From an uncultured Clostridia bacterium (GTDB taxonomy: Bacteria > Bacillota > Clostridia > UBA1381), in NCBI GenBank assembly GCA_947591315.1, contig CANQDD010000005.1:1-64000 (forward strand): a DNA stretch of 64,000 nt, given 5' to 3'. Positions within the stretch are counted from its first letter, which is position 1; every line of letters begins with the position of its first letter. This document shows, in pieces, positions 1-8,991 of the stretch. The position numbers and the translations under genes were made by a program. The notes beneath the pieces are model-generated. The model was not told where the DNA came from. It saw nothing but the letters and a program-made list of their open reading frames with translations, and searched no databases.

Positions 1-286
1 CTATTGTCATGGTGATTGTTTTCGATTTTTTCTTTGACGTTATCGTTTTGCTTTCGCCGTCCCACTTCACCTTTGCGCCGAACGCTTCAAATATCGCGCG
101 CATAGGTACCATTACTCTGTCGTTTATGATTTCGGGCGCGGCGTCAAGCTCTATCGTCTGACCGTCATACGTCACCTTTATGCCGTCCGTGCCGCTTTCC
201 GCAGCCGTGCACCCGCCGCAGAGCGTGACCGTGACCGCCGCCGCTGCCGTAATACTTACCGCTCTTTTAAATATATTCCGTTTCAA
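1..286 (-). CDS. Secreted lipoprotein-like protein with copper-amine-oxidase-N domain (3' part off window)
   Basis: The gene runs off the left edge, so only about the first 95 residues are visible and the ORF track omits it. The N terminus has positive charges, a hydrophobic stretch (ITAAAAVTVTL) and then CGGC, which looks like a signal peptide with an imperfect lipobox. After it comes a segment typical of the Cu_amine_oxidN1 family (IINDRVMVPMRAIFEAFGA, then VKWDGESKTIT), a small repeat found in many secreted Firmicute proteins; the name does not imply amine oxidase activity. I prefer a TTG start at 286, because GAGAGG lies 9 bases upstream. The ATG at 295 is nearer but overlaps that ribosome site. 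The function of the missing part cannot be judged. Confidence 0.75.
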   Translation of the reverse strand, partial: MKRNIFKRAVSITAAAAVTVTLCGGCTAAESGTDGIKVTYDGQTIELDAAPEIINDRVMVPMRAIFEAFGAKVKWDGESKTITSKKKSKTITMTI

Positions 287-390
287 CTCTATCATCCTCT
301 CAAAGTTCGATATGTTGTTTTCTTTTGACAGATTTAATTATATTACCGTTTTCTTAAATGAACCTTAAAAACGCAGAAAATTTTACATAC

Positions 391-419
391 AAAAAAATAC
401 GCGTCCAGAATGACGCGCG
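391..419 (-). terminator. Rho-independent terminator of the leu operon
   Basis: On the minus strand, CGCGTC-ATTCTG-GACGCG is followed directly by TATTTTTTT. It lies about 100 bases past the leuB stop and is the only hairpin there with a U-tract. Confidence 0.7.
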
Positions 420-436
420 ATAAGCCGTTTGGGTAT

Positions 437-479
437 ATTTTTGGGGAATGTTGCGGTCGAAGCCGCGTCATTCCCCAAA
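437..479. repeat. Long two-part inverted repeat downstream of leuB
   Basis: TTTGGGGAATG and CATTCCCCAAA form perfect outer arms, and GCGG/CCGC an inner stem closed by a TTCG-containing loop. No U-tract follows on either strand, so it is less likely to be a terminator than the hairpin at 391-419. It may be a transcript-end structure or a relic of a small palindromic element. Confidence 0.5.
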
Positions 480-521
480 CAAAATCTTACTGTTATATAT
501 TTTGCCTCACGGATATTTTCG

Positions 522-1607
522 TCATATCCGCTCAGCTATAAGCTTCGCCATTTCCTTTGTACCGACCTTAGTCATACCGTCGGACATTATATCGCCCGTT
601 CTGTAGCCTTCGTCAAGAACCTTTGAAACAGCCGCTTCTATTGCGTCCGGCTCGTCCTTCATATCGAGCGAGTACCTGAGAAGCATCGCAGCCGACAGAA
701 TAGTCGCGATAGGATTTGCTATATCCTGTCCCGCTATATCGGGCGCGCTACCGCCCGACGGCTCGTACAATCCCAATTTCGTTTCGTTAAGGCTCGCCGA
801 AGGCAACATACCGATAGAGCCCGTTATCATAGATGCCTCGTCGGATAAGATGTCGCCGAACATATTCTCCGTAACCATTACGTCAAACTGCGCGGGGTCT
901 TTAACGAGCTGCATAGCCGAGTTGTCAACGAGCATATGTTCAAGTTCAACCTCGGGATAATCCTCTGCGACCTCGTTTACAATTTTTCTCCAAAGGCGCG
1001 ACGAGTCGAGCACATTCGCCTTATCGACGCTTGTGACCTTCTTTCTGCGCTTCATAGCGACCTCAAACGCCTGCACCGCTATTCTGCGGATCTCGTTCTC
1101 GTTGTATGTAAGCGTATCGACCGCCGTCATAACGCCGTCGATCTCCTCTGTTTTGCGCGCGCCGAAGTAAAGTCCGCCGGTAAGCTCGCGCATGATGAGC
1201 ATATCGAAGCCCTTGGCGCTTATTTCATCCTTCAGAGGACACGCTCCGCTGAGCTGCGGATAGAGTAAGCACGGTCTTAAATTAGCGAAAAGACTGAGCT
1301 CCTTTCGTATGCCGAGAAGTCCCGCTTCGGGGCGAAGATTTGCCGGAAGCTTGTACCACGGCGACGTTGTGGTGTTGCCGCCGATAGAGCCCATCAGCAC
1401 CGCGTCGGACTTTTTGCAGATATCGAGTGTTTCGTCCGGCAGCGGCACGCCGAATTTGTCAATGGCGCATCCGCCCATGTACACTTCCGTAAAATTGAAT
1501 TTATGTCCGTACTTAGCCGAAACCGCGTCAAGCACAGTAACCGCCGCCGCGACAATTTCAGGACCTATTCCGTCGCCCGGTATAAGGGCGATATTATATT
1601 CTCCCAT
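522..1607 (-). CDS. leuB: 3-isopropylmalate dehydrogenase
   Basis: Cytosolic NAD-dependent enzyme that oxidises and decarboxylates 3-isopropylmalate in leucine biosynthesis. The N terminus [14 protein letters not shown] and the later [14 protein letters not shown] are hallmark segments of the isocitrate/isopropylmalate dehydrogenase family, and [11 protein letters not shown] fits the LeuB C-terminal region. The track ORF begins upstream, but the ATG at 1607 (MGEYNIALI) has AAAGGA at good spacing and gives 361 residues, a normal LeuB length; the 17 extra residues run into the preceding gene. Last gene of the leuC-leuD-(two accessory genes)-leuB operon, ending before the terminator at 391-419. 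Identification is firm. Confidence 0.96.
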   Translation of the reverse strand: MGEYNIALIPGDGIGPEIVAAAVTVLDAVSAKYGHKFNFTEVYMGGCAIDKFGVPLPDETLDICKKSDAVLMGSIGGNTTTSPWYKLPANLRPEAGLLGIRKELSLFANLRPCLLYPQLSGACPLKDEISAKGFDMLIMRELTGGLYFGARKTEEIDGVMTAVDTLTYNENEIRRIAVQAFEVAMKRRKKVTSVDKANVLDSSRLWRKIVNEVAEDYPEVELEHMLVDNSAMQLVKDPAQFDVMVTENMFGDILSDEASMITGSIGMLPSASLNETKLGLYEPSGGSAPDIAGQDIANPIATILSAAMLLRYSLDMKDEPDAIEAAVSKVLDEGYRTGDIMSDGMTKVGTKEMAKLIAERI

Positions 1608-1623
1608 GATTATTTTCCTTTCT

Positions 1624-1848
1624 TTATGCCGCTTTTGTGTAATCCACCACGGCAACATCGTTTATAACCTGTTTAAGCGTCAAAACTATCTGTTCGAGCC
1701 GTTCAAAAACCTCGTCGGAGTAATACGCCTCTCCGCACGAACAGATATATGCCGGCACGTTTTTTATAACAATTACACAGTTTTCAAGATTTGCAACATA
1801 CGTTTTATTTTTCATAATCATTTCTTTTCCGCATTCAGCACATTTCAC
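1624..1848 (-). CDS. YgiT-type zinc-finger small protein (MqsA N-terminal-like)
   Basis: A 74-residue protein with two CxxC knuckles, CAEC near the start and CSCG near residue 36, and the segment [19 protein letters not shown]. This is the pattern of YgiT-type zinc-finger domains, as in the N-terminal half of the MqsA antitoxin. The DNA-binding HTH half of full MqsA is absent. Its ATG overlaps the stop of the upstream DUF4258 gene by 4 bases, implying translational coupling. The two together look like a small toxin-antitoxin-type module, with this protein the presumed antitoxin. Only 16 bases separate it from leuB. Function is inferred from family and pairing. Confidence 0.75.
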   Translation of the reverse strand: MKCAECGKEMIMKNKTYVANLENCVIVIKNVPAYICSCGEAYYSDEVFERLEQIVLTLKQVINDVAVVDYTKAA

Positions 1849-2174
1849 AGCGTATTCCTCCTTGTTTTGAAATCATTTTCCCATTTAAAAATATTAGGCT
1901 CATAAGCGGTAATAATATAAATGTAATTGTCCTCCATGCTGCACACGACATGAATAGGTTTGCCAGCTTTGACAAATCCCAGTACAAGACAGCTCGGTAT
2001 CGGATAATCTTCCGGATATTCCTCGATTATCTCCCCTCGCATGATACCTCGAATAACCTCGCTTCTCAATATGCCGCGTTCAAGCATTCGATCAGCCGCA
2101 TGCTCGCGCCATATAATGCGCCTTTGTTCGCAGGCGGTTCTCAATTCTTTTATAGTATATGGCAGCGTTGACAC
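1845..2174 (-). CDS. DUF4258-like protein, possible toxin partner of the YgiT-type protein
   Basis: A 109-residue basic protein with a central H-ADRMLERGI segment followed by IIEEYPEDYPIPSCLVLG and a C-terminal strand region (DNYIYIITAYEP). This is the layout of DUF4258 proteins, which often pair with YgiT-type zinc-finger proteins in toxin-antitoxin-like couples related in arrangement to MqsR/RelE-type toxins. It starts 16 bases after the leuD stop and overlaps the next gene by 4 bases, so the pair is embedded in the leucine operon and presumably co-transcribed. Toxicity is not shown by the sequence. It could instead be a regulator or an inert passenger. Confidence 0.7.
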   Translation of the reverse strand: MSTLPYTIKELRTACEQRRIIWREHAADRMLERGILRSEVIRGIMRGEIIEEYPEDYPIPSCLVLGFVKAGKPIHVVCSMEDNYIYIITAYEPNIFKWENDFKTRRNTL

Positions 2175-2190
2175 TTCTACACCTATCCCT

Positions 2191-2682
2191 TTAGCCGTTA
2201 TTCTTCTTTATATACTCCACCAATCCTCCGGCGTTGATAATTCCCTGCATGAACGGCGGGAACGCTGCCGCCTGATAGGTCGCGTTCTTTGTCTTGTTCG
2301 TGATAACGCCGGTGTCGAAGTCTACCTCCACCTCGTCGCCCGCGTCAATGTCAGCCGACGCTTCGGCGCATTCGAGTATCGGGAGCCCGATGTTTATTGA
2401 GTTTCTGAAAAATATTCTCGCGAAATCCTTCGCTATTACGCACGAAATACCGCTCGCCTTAATCGCTATCGGAGCGTGCTCGCGCGACGAGCCGCAGCCG
2501 AAATTCGCGCCGCCTATCATTATGTCGCCCTTGGAGTGGTTGTTTACGAAATTCTTGTCGATGTCCTCCATGCAGTGCGACGCTAATTCTCCCGGGTCGG
2601 TCGTGTTCAAATATCTCGCGGGGATTATTACGTCGGTGTCTATATTATCGCCGTATTTAATAGCCTTTCCGTTTGCTTTCAT
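2191..2682 (-). CDS. leuD: 3-isopropylmalate dehydratase small subunit
   Basis: Small (swivel-domain) subunit that pairs with LeuC to isomerise 2- to 3-isopropylmalate. The 163-residue length fits the short bacterial/archaeal-type small subunit. Diagnostic segments are [16 protein letters not shown] at the N terminus and [17 protein letters not shown], the conserved substrate loop. The ATG at 2682 follows AAAGGA at suitable distance. The 125-base gap from leuC has no ORF but holds an inverted repeat (CGCAGAG...CTCTGCG), a possible processing or stability hairpin. Confidence 0.95.
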   Translation of the reverse strand: MKANGKAIKYGDNIDTDVIIPARYLNTTDPGELASHCMEDIDKNFVNNHSKGDIMIGGANFGCGSSREHAPIAIKASGISCVIAKDFARIFFRNSINIGLPILECAEASADIDAGDEVEVDFDTGVITNKTKNATYQAAAFPPFMQGIINAGGLVEYIKKNNG

Positions 2683-2807
2683 ATTCTCATTCCTTTCATT
2701 ATTTTACATGATATGGCTGAAGAAAATTTTCGCAGATTGCCGTCAGATACGCAGAGTGCTGTACGCGCTGTACCGCCTCTGCGGATTTGGCGGTGAGATG
2801 CGGAAAT

Positions 2808-4073
2808 TTAATCAGCCATAACCTCCTCGGGTGCTGTTATTTTACCTGTAATCGCGCTTGCCGCCGCTACCTCGGGGCTTGCAAGATATACCTCGCTCTC
2901 GACGTGTCCCATACGTCCTACGAAGTTTCTGTTCGTGGTCGAAACACATCTCTCGCCCTCGGCTAAGATACCCATGTGACCGCCCAAGCACGGTCCGCAG
3001 GTCGGAGCGGAAATTACGCAGCCCGCCTCAACGAGCGCCGCGAGCGTTCCGTCCTTTAACGCCTCAAGATAAACCGCCTGAGTAGCCGGGAACACGATCG
3101 CGCGTATGCCCTTCTTTACTTTTTTGCCCTTTAAAATTTCAGCCGCGCGTCTTAAATCGGAAATTCTTCCGTTAGTGCACGAGCCGATCACGACCTGGTC
3201 AATCGCGACGTCGCCCCAGTTTTCGGGAGTGCGCGCATTTTCGGGCAGATGCGGGAACGCTACCGTATGCGGAACTTTCGACAAATCTATGTCTATGACC
3301 TTCACATACTCCGCGTCCGAGTCGGCTGTGAATACCTTGTATTCTCTGTCCGAATGAGCCTTCATATACTCAACCGTGAGGTCGTCAACCTCAAAAATGC
3401 CGTTCTTCGCTCCGGCTTCGATCGCCATGTTCGCGATAGTGAAACGGTCGTCCATCGTGAACGAATGCATACCCTCGCCGGTAAATTCCATTGACTTATA
3501 AAGCGCGCCGTCAACGCCTATCATGCCGATTATATGCAAAATCAGATCCTTGCCGCTCACGTACTTGTTAAGCTTGCCCGTGAGATTAAACTTTATCGCC
3601 TCGGGGACTTTGAACCACGCCTTGCCCGTAGCCATACCCGCCGCCATATCCGTCGAACCTACGCCCGTCGAGAACGCGCCGAGAGCGCCGTATGTACAGG
3701 TGTGCGAGTCCGCGCCTATCACAACGTCGCCCGCTACAACAAGTCCCTTTTCGGGAAGCAGCGCGTGCTCGATCCCTACCTCGCCTACCTCAAAGTAATT
3801 CACGATATCATTCTCGTTCGCGAATTTGCGCACCTTTAGCGCCTGCTGCGCCGATTTAATATCCTTGTTCGGCGTGAAATGGTCCGGAACGAGCGCGATT
3901 TTCGCCTTGTCGAACACGCCGCCGCCGATCTTATCAAGCTCGTTGATAGCTACCGGCGACGTAATATCGTTGCCCAGAACCAAATTCAAATCCGCCATGA
4001 TCAAATCTCCCGCCTTGACGGACTCCTGTCCCGCCGCCGCAGCGAGAATTTTCTGCGTCATTGTCATTCCCAT
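2808..4073 (-). CDS. leuC: 3-isopropylmalate dehydratase large subunit
   Basis: Iron-sulfur hydro-lyase of leucine synthesis, partner of LeuD. Visible features are [29 protein letters not shown] and [13 protein letters not shown], which supply the three cysteines for the 4Fe-4S cluster. At 421 residues it belongs to the shorter HacA/archaeal-type LeuC group rather than the roughly 465-residue enterobacterial type, matching the short LeuD. The ATG at 4073 is preceded by AGAGGTGA at 7 bases. The promoter at 4107-4135 leaves a leader of about 30 bases, so there is no room for a T-box or leucine attenuator. Confidence 0.95.
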   Translation of the reverse strand: MGMTMTQKILAAAAGQESVKAGDLIMADLNLVLGNDITSPVAINELDKIGGGVFDKAKIALVPDHFTPNKDIKSAQQALKVRKFANENDIVNYFEVGEVGIEHALLPEKGLVVAGDVVIGADSHTCTYGALGAFSTGVGSTDMAAGMATGKAWFKVPEAIKFNLTGKLNKYVSGKDLILHIIGMIGVDGALYKSMEFTGEGMHSFTMDDRFTIANMAIEAGAKNGIFEVDDLTVEYMKAHSDREYKVFTADSDAEYVKVIDIDLSKVPHTVAFPHLPENARTPENWGDVAIDQVVIGSCTNGRISDLRRAAEILKGKKVKKGIRAIVFPATQAVYLEALKDGTLAALVEAGCVISAPTCGPCLGGHMGILAEGERCVSTTNRNFVGRMGHVESEVYLASPEVAAASAITGKITAPEEVMAD

Positions 4074-4106
4074 GTAAAAATCACCTCTAAGTTTATAATT
4101 GTTATT

Positions 4107-4135
4107 ATTTTATCACAATTCAGTAAATCTTGCAA
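4107..4135 (-). promoter_or_regulatory. SigA-type promoter of the leu operon
   Basis: Minus strand TTGCAA, 17-base spacer, TAAAAT, about 30 bases upstream of the leuC start. It lies in the short gap between the MATE gene and leuC. Confidence 0.6.
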
Positions 4136-4152
4136 TATGTTTTCGGGATTTT

Positions 4153-5502
4153 TTACTCCTGCAATATCCGCTTGCTTCGCGCGGCGAACATAGCTGTTGT
4201 GGTGCAAGCCGCTATGACGTCGCTTACGGGCTCAGCCAAGAGCAGTCCCCACACGCCCATATCGCCGATTTTCGGCAGTATCAGCGCGAGCGGGAAAAGC
4301 AGGATTATTTTTCTAAGACACGCCAGAAACATTGATATCTTCGCCTCTCCGAGCGCTAAAAACGTCTGCTGGCACGCGCTCTGCGCGCCCATTATCGCCA
4401 TGCCCGCCAAAAATACGCGCACGCCGTTCCGTCCTATATGTATAAGCTCTGCGTCGCTTGTGAACATTCGCATGAACAGTTCGGGGAACGCTTCTATTAC
4501 GCCGATCACAGCGACCGAAAATATTACGCTCGTCGCAAACAGCACGCGAAACGCCTTTTTTACTCTGTCCATATTCTTCGCGCCGAAGTTGTAGCTGATG
4601 ATCGGCTGCGCGCCCTGCGAAAAGCCCTGCATAGGCATCCAAATAAGCTGCGTCAGGCTGAACAGTACCGACATAAGCGCGACGTACAGATCGCTTCCGT
4701 ATTTTAACATTCCGTTGTTAAATGTAAGCTGAATAAGACATTCCGTTGCGTTCATCACAAACGGCGAAATACCGAGCGACAGCACCGACAGCACTACCGC
4801 GCGGCTCAGCTTCAGATTTTTTAAACGTATCTTAAGTATCGTCCTTTTGCCGGTCAGAAATTTCACGACCCACACGCACGACACCGCCTGCGCTATTATC
4901 GTCGCGAGCGCCGCGCCCTTTACGCCCATATGGAGCGCATAGATAAAAATCGGGTCGAGAATTATGTTTATCACCGCGCCGATGCAGACCGTCGCCATGC
5001 TGATTTTCGTAAAGCCCTGATTGGTGATGAACATATTAAGTCCCAATACAAGCTGCACGAACACTGTTCCAAGAAGATATATTCCCACATAATCCGACGC
5101 GTACGGCAAAGTGCTCTCGCTCGCGCCGAACAGCAGGAGTATTTTGTCCTTTGTGAGCAGAAAAAACGCCGACAGAACTACCGAAAATATTATAAGGAGC
5201 ATAGTACAGTTTCCGAGGATTTTTTCGGCTTTTTCGTTATCGCCCCCGCCCATCGCAATAGCGGCTCTCGGCGCGCCGCCCGCTCCGGCGAGCATAGCGA
5301 ACGCGGATATCAGCATTACGATAGGGAACGTTACGCCCATTCCGGCAAGCGCGAGCGAGCCTGTTTCGGGGATATGTCCGACGTATATTCTGTCAACGAC
5401 GCTGTAGAGCAAATTCACGAGCTGCGCCAGCACCGTCGGCACGGCGAGGCGGAACAGAAGCCCTGTGACGGGCGCTTTACCGAGTATATTTTCGTCAGCC
5501 AT
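4153..5502 (-). CDS. MATE family efflux transporter
   Basis: A 449-residue polytopic membrane protein with about twelve hydrophobic segments. The N-terminal half carries LAVPTVLAQLVNLLYSVVDRIYVG, a MATE signature near TM1, and GAGGAPRAAIAMGGGDNEKA after TM2, typical of the bacterial NorM/DinF-like branch. Family members exchange Na+ or H+ for cationic drugs or metabolites; the substrate cannot be told here. It starts 18 bases after the pcrA stop with GGAAGTGA as ribosome site and probably shares the pcrA transcript. The downstream leu operon has its own promoter. Confidence 0.92.
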   Translation of the reverse strand: MADENILGKAPVTGLLFRLAVPTVLAQLVNLLYSVVDRIYVGHIPETGSLALAGMGVTFPIVMLISAFAMLAGAGGAPRAAIAMGGGDNEKAEKILGNCTMLLIIFSVVLSAFFLLTKDKILLLFGASESTLPYASDYVGIYLLGTVFVQLVLGLNMFITNQGFTKISMATVCIGAVINIILDPIFIYALHMGVKGAALATIIAQAVSCVWVVKFLTGKRTILKIRLKNLKLSRAVVLSVLSLGISPFVMNATECLIQLTFNNGMLKYGSDLYVALMSVLFSLTQLIWMPMQGFSQGAQPIISYNFGAKNMDRVKKAFRVLFATSVIFSVAVIGVIEAFPELFMRMFTSDAELIHIGRNGVRVFLAGMAIMGAQSACQQTFLALGEAKISMFLACLRKIILLFPLALILPKIGDMGVWGLLLAEPVSDVIAACTTTAMFAARSKRILQE

Positions 5503-5520
5503 TTATATCACTTCCGTATG

Positions 5521-7725
5521 TTATTTCACCTTTTTTAGTTTTGCGAACGCAGCCATAAGTCTCTTAAATCCGACGCTTTCAAAGTCGATTTCGAGTATGC
5601 AGTCGTTACCGGCGGGCGTTGCCTTAAGCACCGTGCCGCGTCCGAACGCGCGGTGTTCGACCGTGTCGCCCTCCTTGAACGACAAAAATTCGGCTGCGGA
5701 TAACGACTTCTTTTCAGGCTTTAGGTACCTGTTTTTGTTCGTCGTCACTATATCGCCGAAGCCTGCCATGCGAACGCCCTCGGCGAATTTCGGAAATACC
5801 TTTGTCCTGTCGTCGAGGTATTCGGTCGGTATTTCCTCAAAAAATCTCGACGGCAGCTCTATGTTTGTTTTGCCGTGAATTGTGCGGCGTATCGCCTTTG
5901 TGATGTGGAGCGTGTCCTTCGCGCGCGTTATCGCGACGTAGCAGAGACGGCGTTCCTCCTCAATGTCGTCCTCGCTGTTTATCGAGCGTATACCGGGGAA
6001 AAGTCCTTCCTCCATACCGGTAAGGAATACGACGGGAAATTCAAGTCCCTTCGCGCTGTGTATCGTCATAAGCACAACGGCGTCCTCATTTTCGTCGTAG
6101 CCGTCGAGGTCGCTTATAAGCGAAATACCCTCGAGAAATTCCGCGAGCGTTGCGTCCTCGCTCTCCTTCTCAAACTCCGCTATGACCGACATAAATTCGC
6201 CGAGGTTTTCAATCCTCGTCTTGCTCTCCGTCGTGTTTTCCAAAACGAGCGCGGGCATATATCCCGTGTCGTTTAATATCCTTTCCGTAAGCTCGTGAAG
6301 CGGAACGGCATCCTTTATTTTGCGCAGCGTCTCTATCATCTCCGAAAACGCGAGCAGCTTGCTTATTGCCGTCTTAAATTCGGGGTAATTGTCAGCGTGC
6401 GACACGACCTCGTAAAGCGGAAGCTCGTTTGCAGCTGCGATTTCACGCGCACGGTCGAGCGTCGCGTTGCCTATTTTACGCTTCGGCTCATTTATTATAC
6501 GCGCGAGGCTCACGTCGTCCTTCGGGTTGTGGATAAGGCGCAGGTACGCGATAATATCCTTTATTTCCTTGCGCTCGTAGAACCGCAGTCCCGACAGCAC
6601 CTTATACGGGATATGCTCGCGCATCATGATTTCTTCTATAACGCGCGACTGTGCGTTCGTGCGGAAAAGCACCGCGCAGTCCCCGAACACTCCGTTTTCC
6701 TCGTAATATTTTTTTACCTCGTTCGCGACGTAGCGAGCTTCGTCGTACTCGTTCGCGCCCGTGAACGTTATAACCTTGCCGCCGTCACCCTTCGCCGTCC
6801 AAAGCTCCTTGCCGAGCCTTCCTCGGTTGTGCGCGATCACGGCGTTCGCCGTGTCGAGAATGTTTTGAGTGGAGCGGTAGTTGCGGTCGAGAGTGATTTT
6901 TTTCATGTCGGGAAAATCATCTTCAAAATTTAAGATGTTTCCTATATTCGCGCCGCGGAATTTGTATATGCTCTGATCGTCGTCGCCTACGACGCACAGG
7001 TTGCGGCTGCCCTGCGCGAGCAGGTTTATAAGCATGTACTGCGAGTTGTTCGTGTCCTGGTACTCGTCCACGAGTATGTAGCGGAAACGGTTCTGATAAC
7101 GCATAAGCACGTCGGGGTTTTCGCTTAAAATTTTGACCGTGTTCAATATTATATCGTCAAAATCGACCGCGTTGTTGTTGTAAAGCTTCGTCTGATAGCG
7201 GTAGTAAATTCTCGAAATAATACTCATTCTGTAATCGCTGCGGTACGTGTTCTCAAAGGTCGCGGGATCCATGAGGTCGTTTTTCGCGTTGCTGATTATT
7301 GACAGCACATTGCGCGGCGGAAAGCTCTTTTCATCAATGTCAAGCTCACGCATACATTCTTTCAGTACAGTGCGCGAATCTGCCGTGTCGTATATGAGAA
7401 AATCGCGTCCGTAACCGAGAAAATCAATGCAGTTCCTTAATATTCTCGCGCAGACCGAGTGAAACGTACCCGCCCAAATATCAGCCGCCTCGTCGCCGAG
7501 AAGTCTCTCTATACGCGTTTTCATCTCGTTTGCAGCCTTATTTGTAAACGTGATTGCGAGTATGTTCCACGGATTTATCTTCTTTTCGGAAATCATATAC
7601 GCGATTCTGTTCACAAGCACCGTCGTTTTACCGCTGCCTGCGCCGGCAAGCACAAGAACAGGTCCTTCCGTCGCAAGCACCGCTTCCCTTTGTCTGTCGT
7701 TTAATTTATCAAGCATCTTATACAT
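5521..7725 (-). CDS. pcrA: ATP-dependent DNA helicase PcrA/UvrD type
   Basis: Superfamily 1A 3'-5' helicase for repair, rolling-circle replication and clearing of replication conflicts. Walker A LAGAGSGKTTVL, motif II LVDEYQDTN, VVGDDDQSIYKFRGA, motif IV LDRNYRST, motif V VVLMTIHSAKGLEFP and motif VI RRLCYVAITRAKDTL are all intact. The ATG at 7725 (MYKMLDKLNDRQREAV) has GGGAG 8 bases upstream and gives 734 residues, normal for PcrA; the longer track ORF would read into the leader. The C terminus (EGDTVEHRAFGRGTVL onward) is the PcrA tail implicated in RNA polymerase contact. Transcribed from 7805-7833 and followed by the MATE gene. Confidence 0.95.
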   Translation of the reverse strand: MYKMLDKLNDRQREAVLATEGPVLVLAGAGSGKTTVLVNRIAYMISEKKINPWNILAITFTNKAANEMKTRIERLLGDEAADIWAGTFHSVCARILRNCIDFLGYGRDFLIYDTADSRTVLKECMRELDIDEKSFPPRNVLSIISNAKNDLMDPATFENTYRSDYRMSIISRIYYRYQTKLYNNNAVDFDDIILNTVKILSENPDVLMRYQNRFRYILVDEYQDTNNSQYMLINLLAQGSRNLCVVGDDDQSIYKFRGANIGNILNFEDDFPDMKKITLDRNYRSTQNILDTANAVIAHNRGRLGKELWTAKGDGGKVITFTGANEYDEARYVANEVKKYYEENGVFGDCAVLFRTNAQSRVIEEIMMREHIPYKVLSGLRFYERKEIKDIIAYLRLIHNPKDDVSLARIINEPKRKIGNATLDRAREIAAANELPLYEVVSHADNYPEFKTAISKLLAFSEMIETLRKIKDAVPLHELTERILNDTGYMPALVLENTTESKTRIENLGEFMSVIAEFEKESEDATLAEFLEGISLISDLDGYDENEDAVVLMTIHSAKGLEFPVVFLTGMEEGLFPGIRSINSEDDIEEERRLCYVAITRAKDTLHITKAIRRTIHGKTNIELPSRFFEEIPTEYLDDRTKVFPKFAEGVRMAGFGDIVTTNKNRYLKPEKKSLSAAEFLSFKEGDTVEHRAFGRGTVLKATPAGNDCILEIDFESVGFKRLMAAFAKLKKVK

Positions 7726-7804
7726 AATATTTTCTCCCGTAAAGGCGTTTATTCTAACTAAATATCCGCCCGCTTCGGCGGACGGAAAACTTCTGATATA
7801 CTGT

Positions 7805-7833
7805 ATTTTAGCACATACGGGCACAATTTGCAA
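7805..7833 (-). promoter_or_regulatory. SigA promoter of pcrA
   Basis: Minus strand TTGCAA, 17 bases, TAAAAT with an extended -10 TGC. The leader of about 80 bases contains a GC hairpin (CCGCC...GCGGG with a CGAA loop). Confidence 0.6.
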
Positions 7834-7925
7834 GTCAAAAATAGGCAATGCGCAAAACAGCCGCGAAAATTCAAAAATTAAAATTATGTAAAAAAATTAA
7901 AGCCAGTTCTGCAATATCTTTTGCC

Positions 7926-7955
7926 GTATACCAATACGTCATTTCGGCAAATTTA
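7926..7955 (+). promoter_or_regulatory. Possible forespore (SigF/SigG) promoter of spoIVB
   Basis: GTATA at 7926-7930 and GGCAAATTTA at 7946-7955 resemble the SigF consensus (GYWTA, about 16 bases, GGnrAnAnTR) with one mismatch in the -10 and a spacer of 15. A start near 7962 would leave a short leader holding the ribosome site. No good SigA promoter is seen there. SpoIVB is known to be made in the forespore. Confidence 0.4.
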
Positions 7956-7979
7956 ATGAGTGAAAGGCGGTGAAAGCGT

Positions 7980-8966
7980 TTGACAAAAAAGGCTTCAAAA
8001 ATTTTATTGTTTTTTATGATTTTTTCGCTGTGCTGCCCGTGCGTATACGCCGATGAAACGCGCGTCGTACCCATGGGCAAAACGGCGGGAATACAGATTT
8101 ACACTGACGGGCTTCTCGTGATAGGCATGAGCGAGATCGACGGTCGGTGCGCGGCAAAAGAGGCGGGTATCTGCGTAAACGACAGGGTGACAAAGATAAA
8201 CGGCAGCGGCGTCACAACGTCCGAGGACTTTGCCAAAACGGTAAACGAGCACCCCGAAGGACTAAGTCTCGAAATAGAGCGCGACGACCGTCCGTTTACC
8301 GTTAATGTTTGTCCCGCGCCCGACAACGACGGCGTTTACCGTCTCGGGCTTTGGGTGCGCGACAGCTGCGCGGGTGTGGGAACGGTGACGTATTACGATC
8401 CTCAAAGCAAAACGTTCGCCGCTCTCGGTCATTCTGTAAATGATGTCGATACAGGAGATATTTTATCCTTAAAATCGGGAATTATACTCGATTGCAGTAT
8501 TCTTTCCGTAACAAAAAGCAAGCGCGGTTATCCGGGTGAAATAAACGCATCCTTCGGCGATATGGTTCTTGGTGACGTAAACGCAAATACGGGCGAGGGT
8601 ATATTCGGCGAAGCGTCGGAGAGCGGTTTCTTCTCCGGCGGCGAGGCGCTGCCCGTTGCAGCGAGAAGCGAGGTTCACACCGGTGACGCGTATATTATGT
8701 CCGATATGTTCGGCGGCAAGCTCGAAAAATATTCAATACAGATAAAAAAAATCACCGACAGCGCGGATAAGAGCCTTGTCGTGGAAGTGACCGACAAACG
8801 GCTCATCGACAGCGCGGGCGGTATAGTTCAGGGCATGAGCGGCTCGCCTATAATACAGGACGGCAAACTTGTCGGCGCGGTTACGCACGTGTTTATAAAC
8901 AGTCCGACAAAGGGCTACGGCACGCTTGCCGAAAGCATGATCGACGCGCAGCGAAGCGCCGCGTAA
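7980..8966 (+). CDS. spoIVB: SpoIVB-type forespore serine peptidase (S55)
   Basis: A 328-residue protein with an N-terminal signal anchor (about residues 8-23), a PDZ domain (about 37-110: GICVNDRVTKINGSGV) and an S55 peptidase domain. The catalytic His is His151 in AALGHSVND and the Ser is in GMSGSP (Ser287). In Bacillus subtilis SpoIVB is secreted from the forespore and cleaves SpoIVFA, releasing pro-SigK processing by SpoIVFB. The TTG at 7980 is chosen because AGGCGGTGA precedes it. It is shorter than the B. subtilis protein at the N terminus. It stands alone; the usual recN/spo0A neighbours are absent. This is the main evidence for sporulation ancestry. Confidence 0.9.
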   Translation: MTKKASKILLFFMIFSLCCPCVYADETRVVPMGKTAGIQIYTDGLLVIGMSEIDGRCAAKEAGICVNDRVTKINGSGVTTSEDFAKTVNEHPEGLSLEIERDDRPFTVNVCPAPDNDGVYRLGLWVRDSCAGVGTVTYYDPQSKTFAALGHSVNDVDTGDILSLKSGIILDCSILSVTKSKRGYPGEINASFGDMVLGDVNANTGEGIFGEASESGFFSGGEALPVAARSEVHTGDAYIMSDMFGGKLEKYSIQIKKITDSADKSLVVEVTDKRLIDSAGGIVQGMSGSPIIQDGKLVGAVTHVFINSPTKGYGTLAESMIDAQRSAA

Positions 8967-8991
8967 ACAAAAAGACCGCGTTTGCGGTCTA
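8966..8991 (-). terminator. Terminator between spoIVB and the pepP operon
   Basis: AGACCGC-GTTT-GCGGTCT. On the minus strand it is followed by TTTTTGTTT, so it ends the pepP-side operon. The pepP stop codon lies in the 5' arm. It may also stop spoIVB transcripts, but the plus-strand U-tract is poor. Confidence 0.7.

Noticed and set aside
4074-4106. Possible T-box or leucine leader peptide before leuC
   Set aside because: The promoter lies about 30 bases upstream of the ATG, leaving no space.
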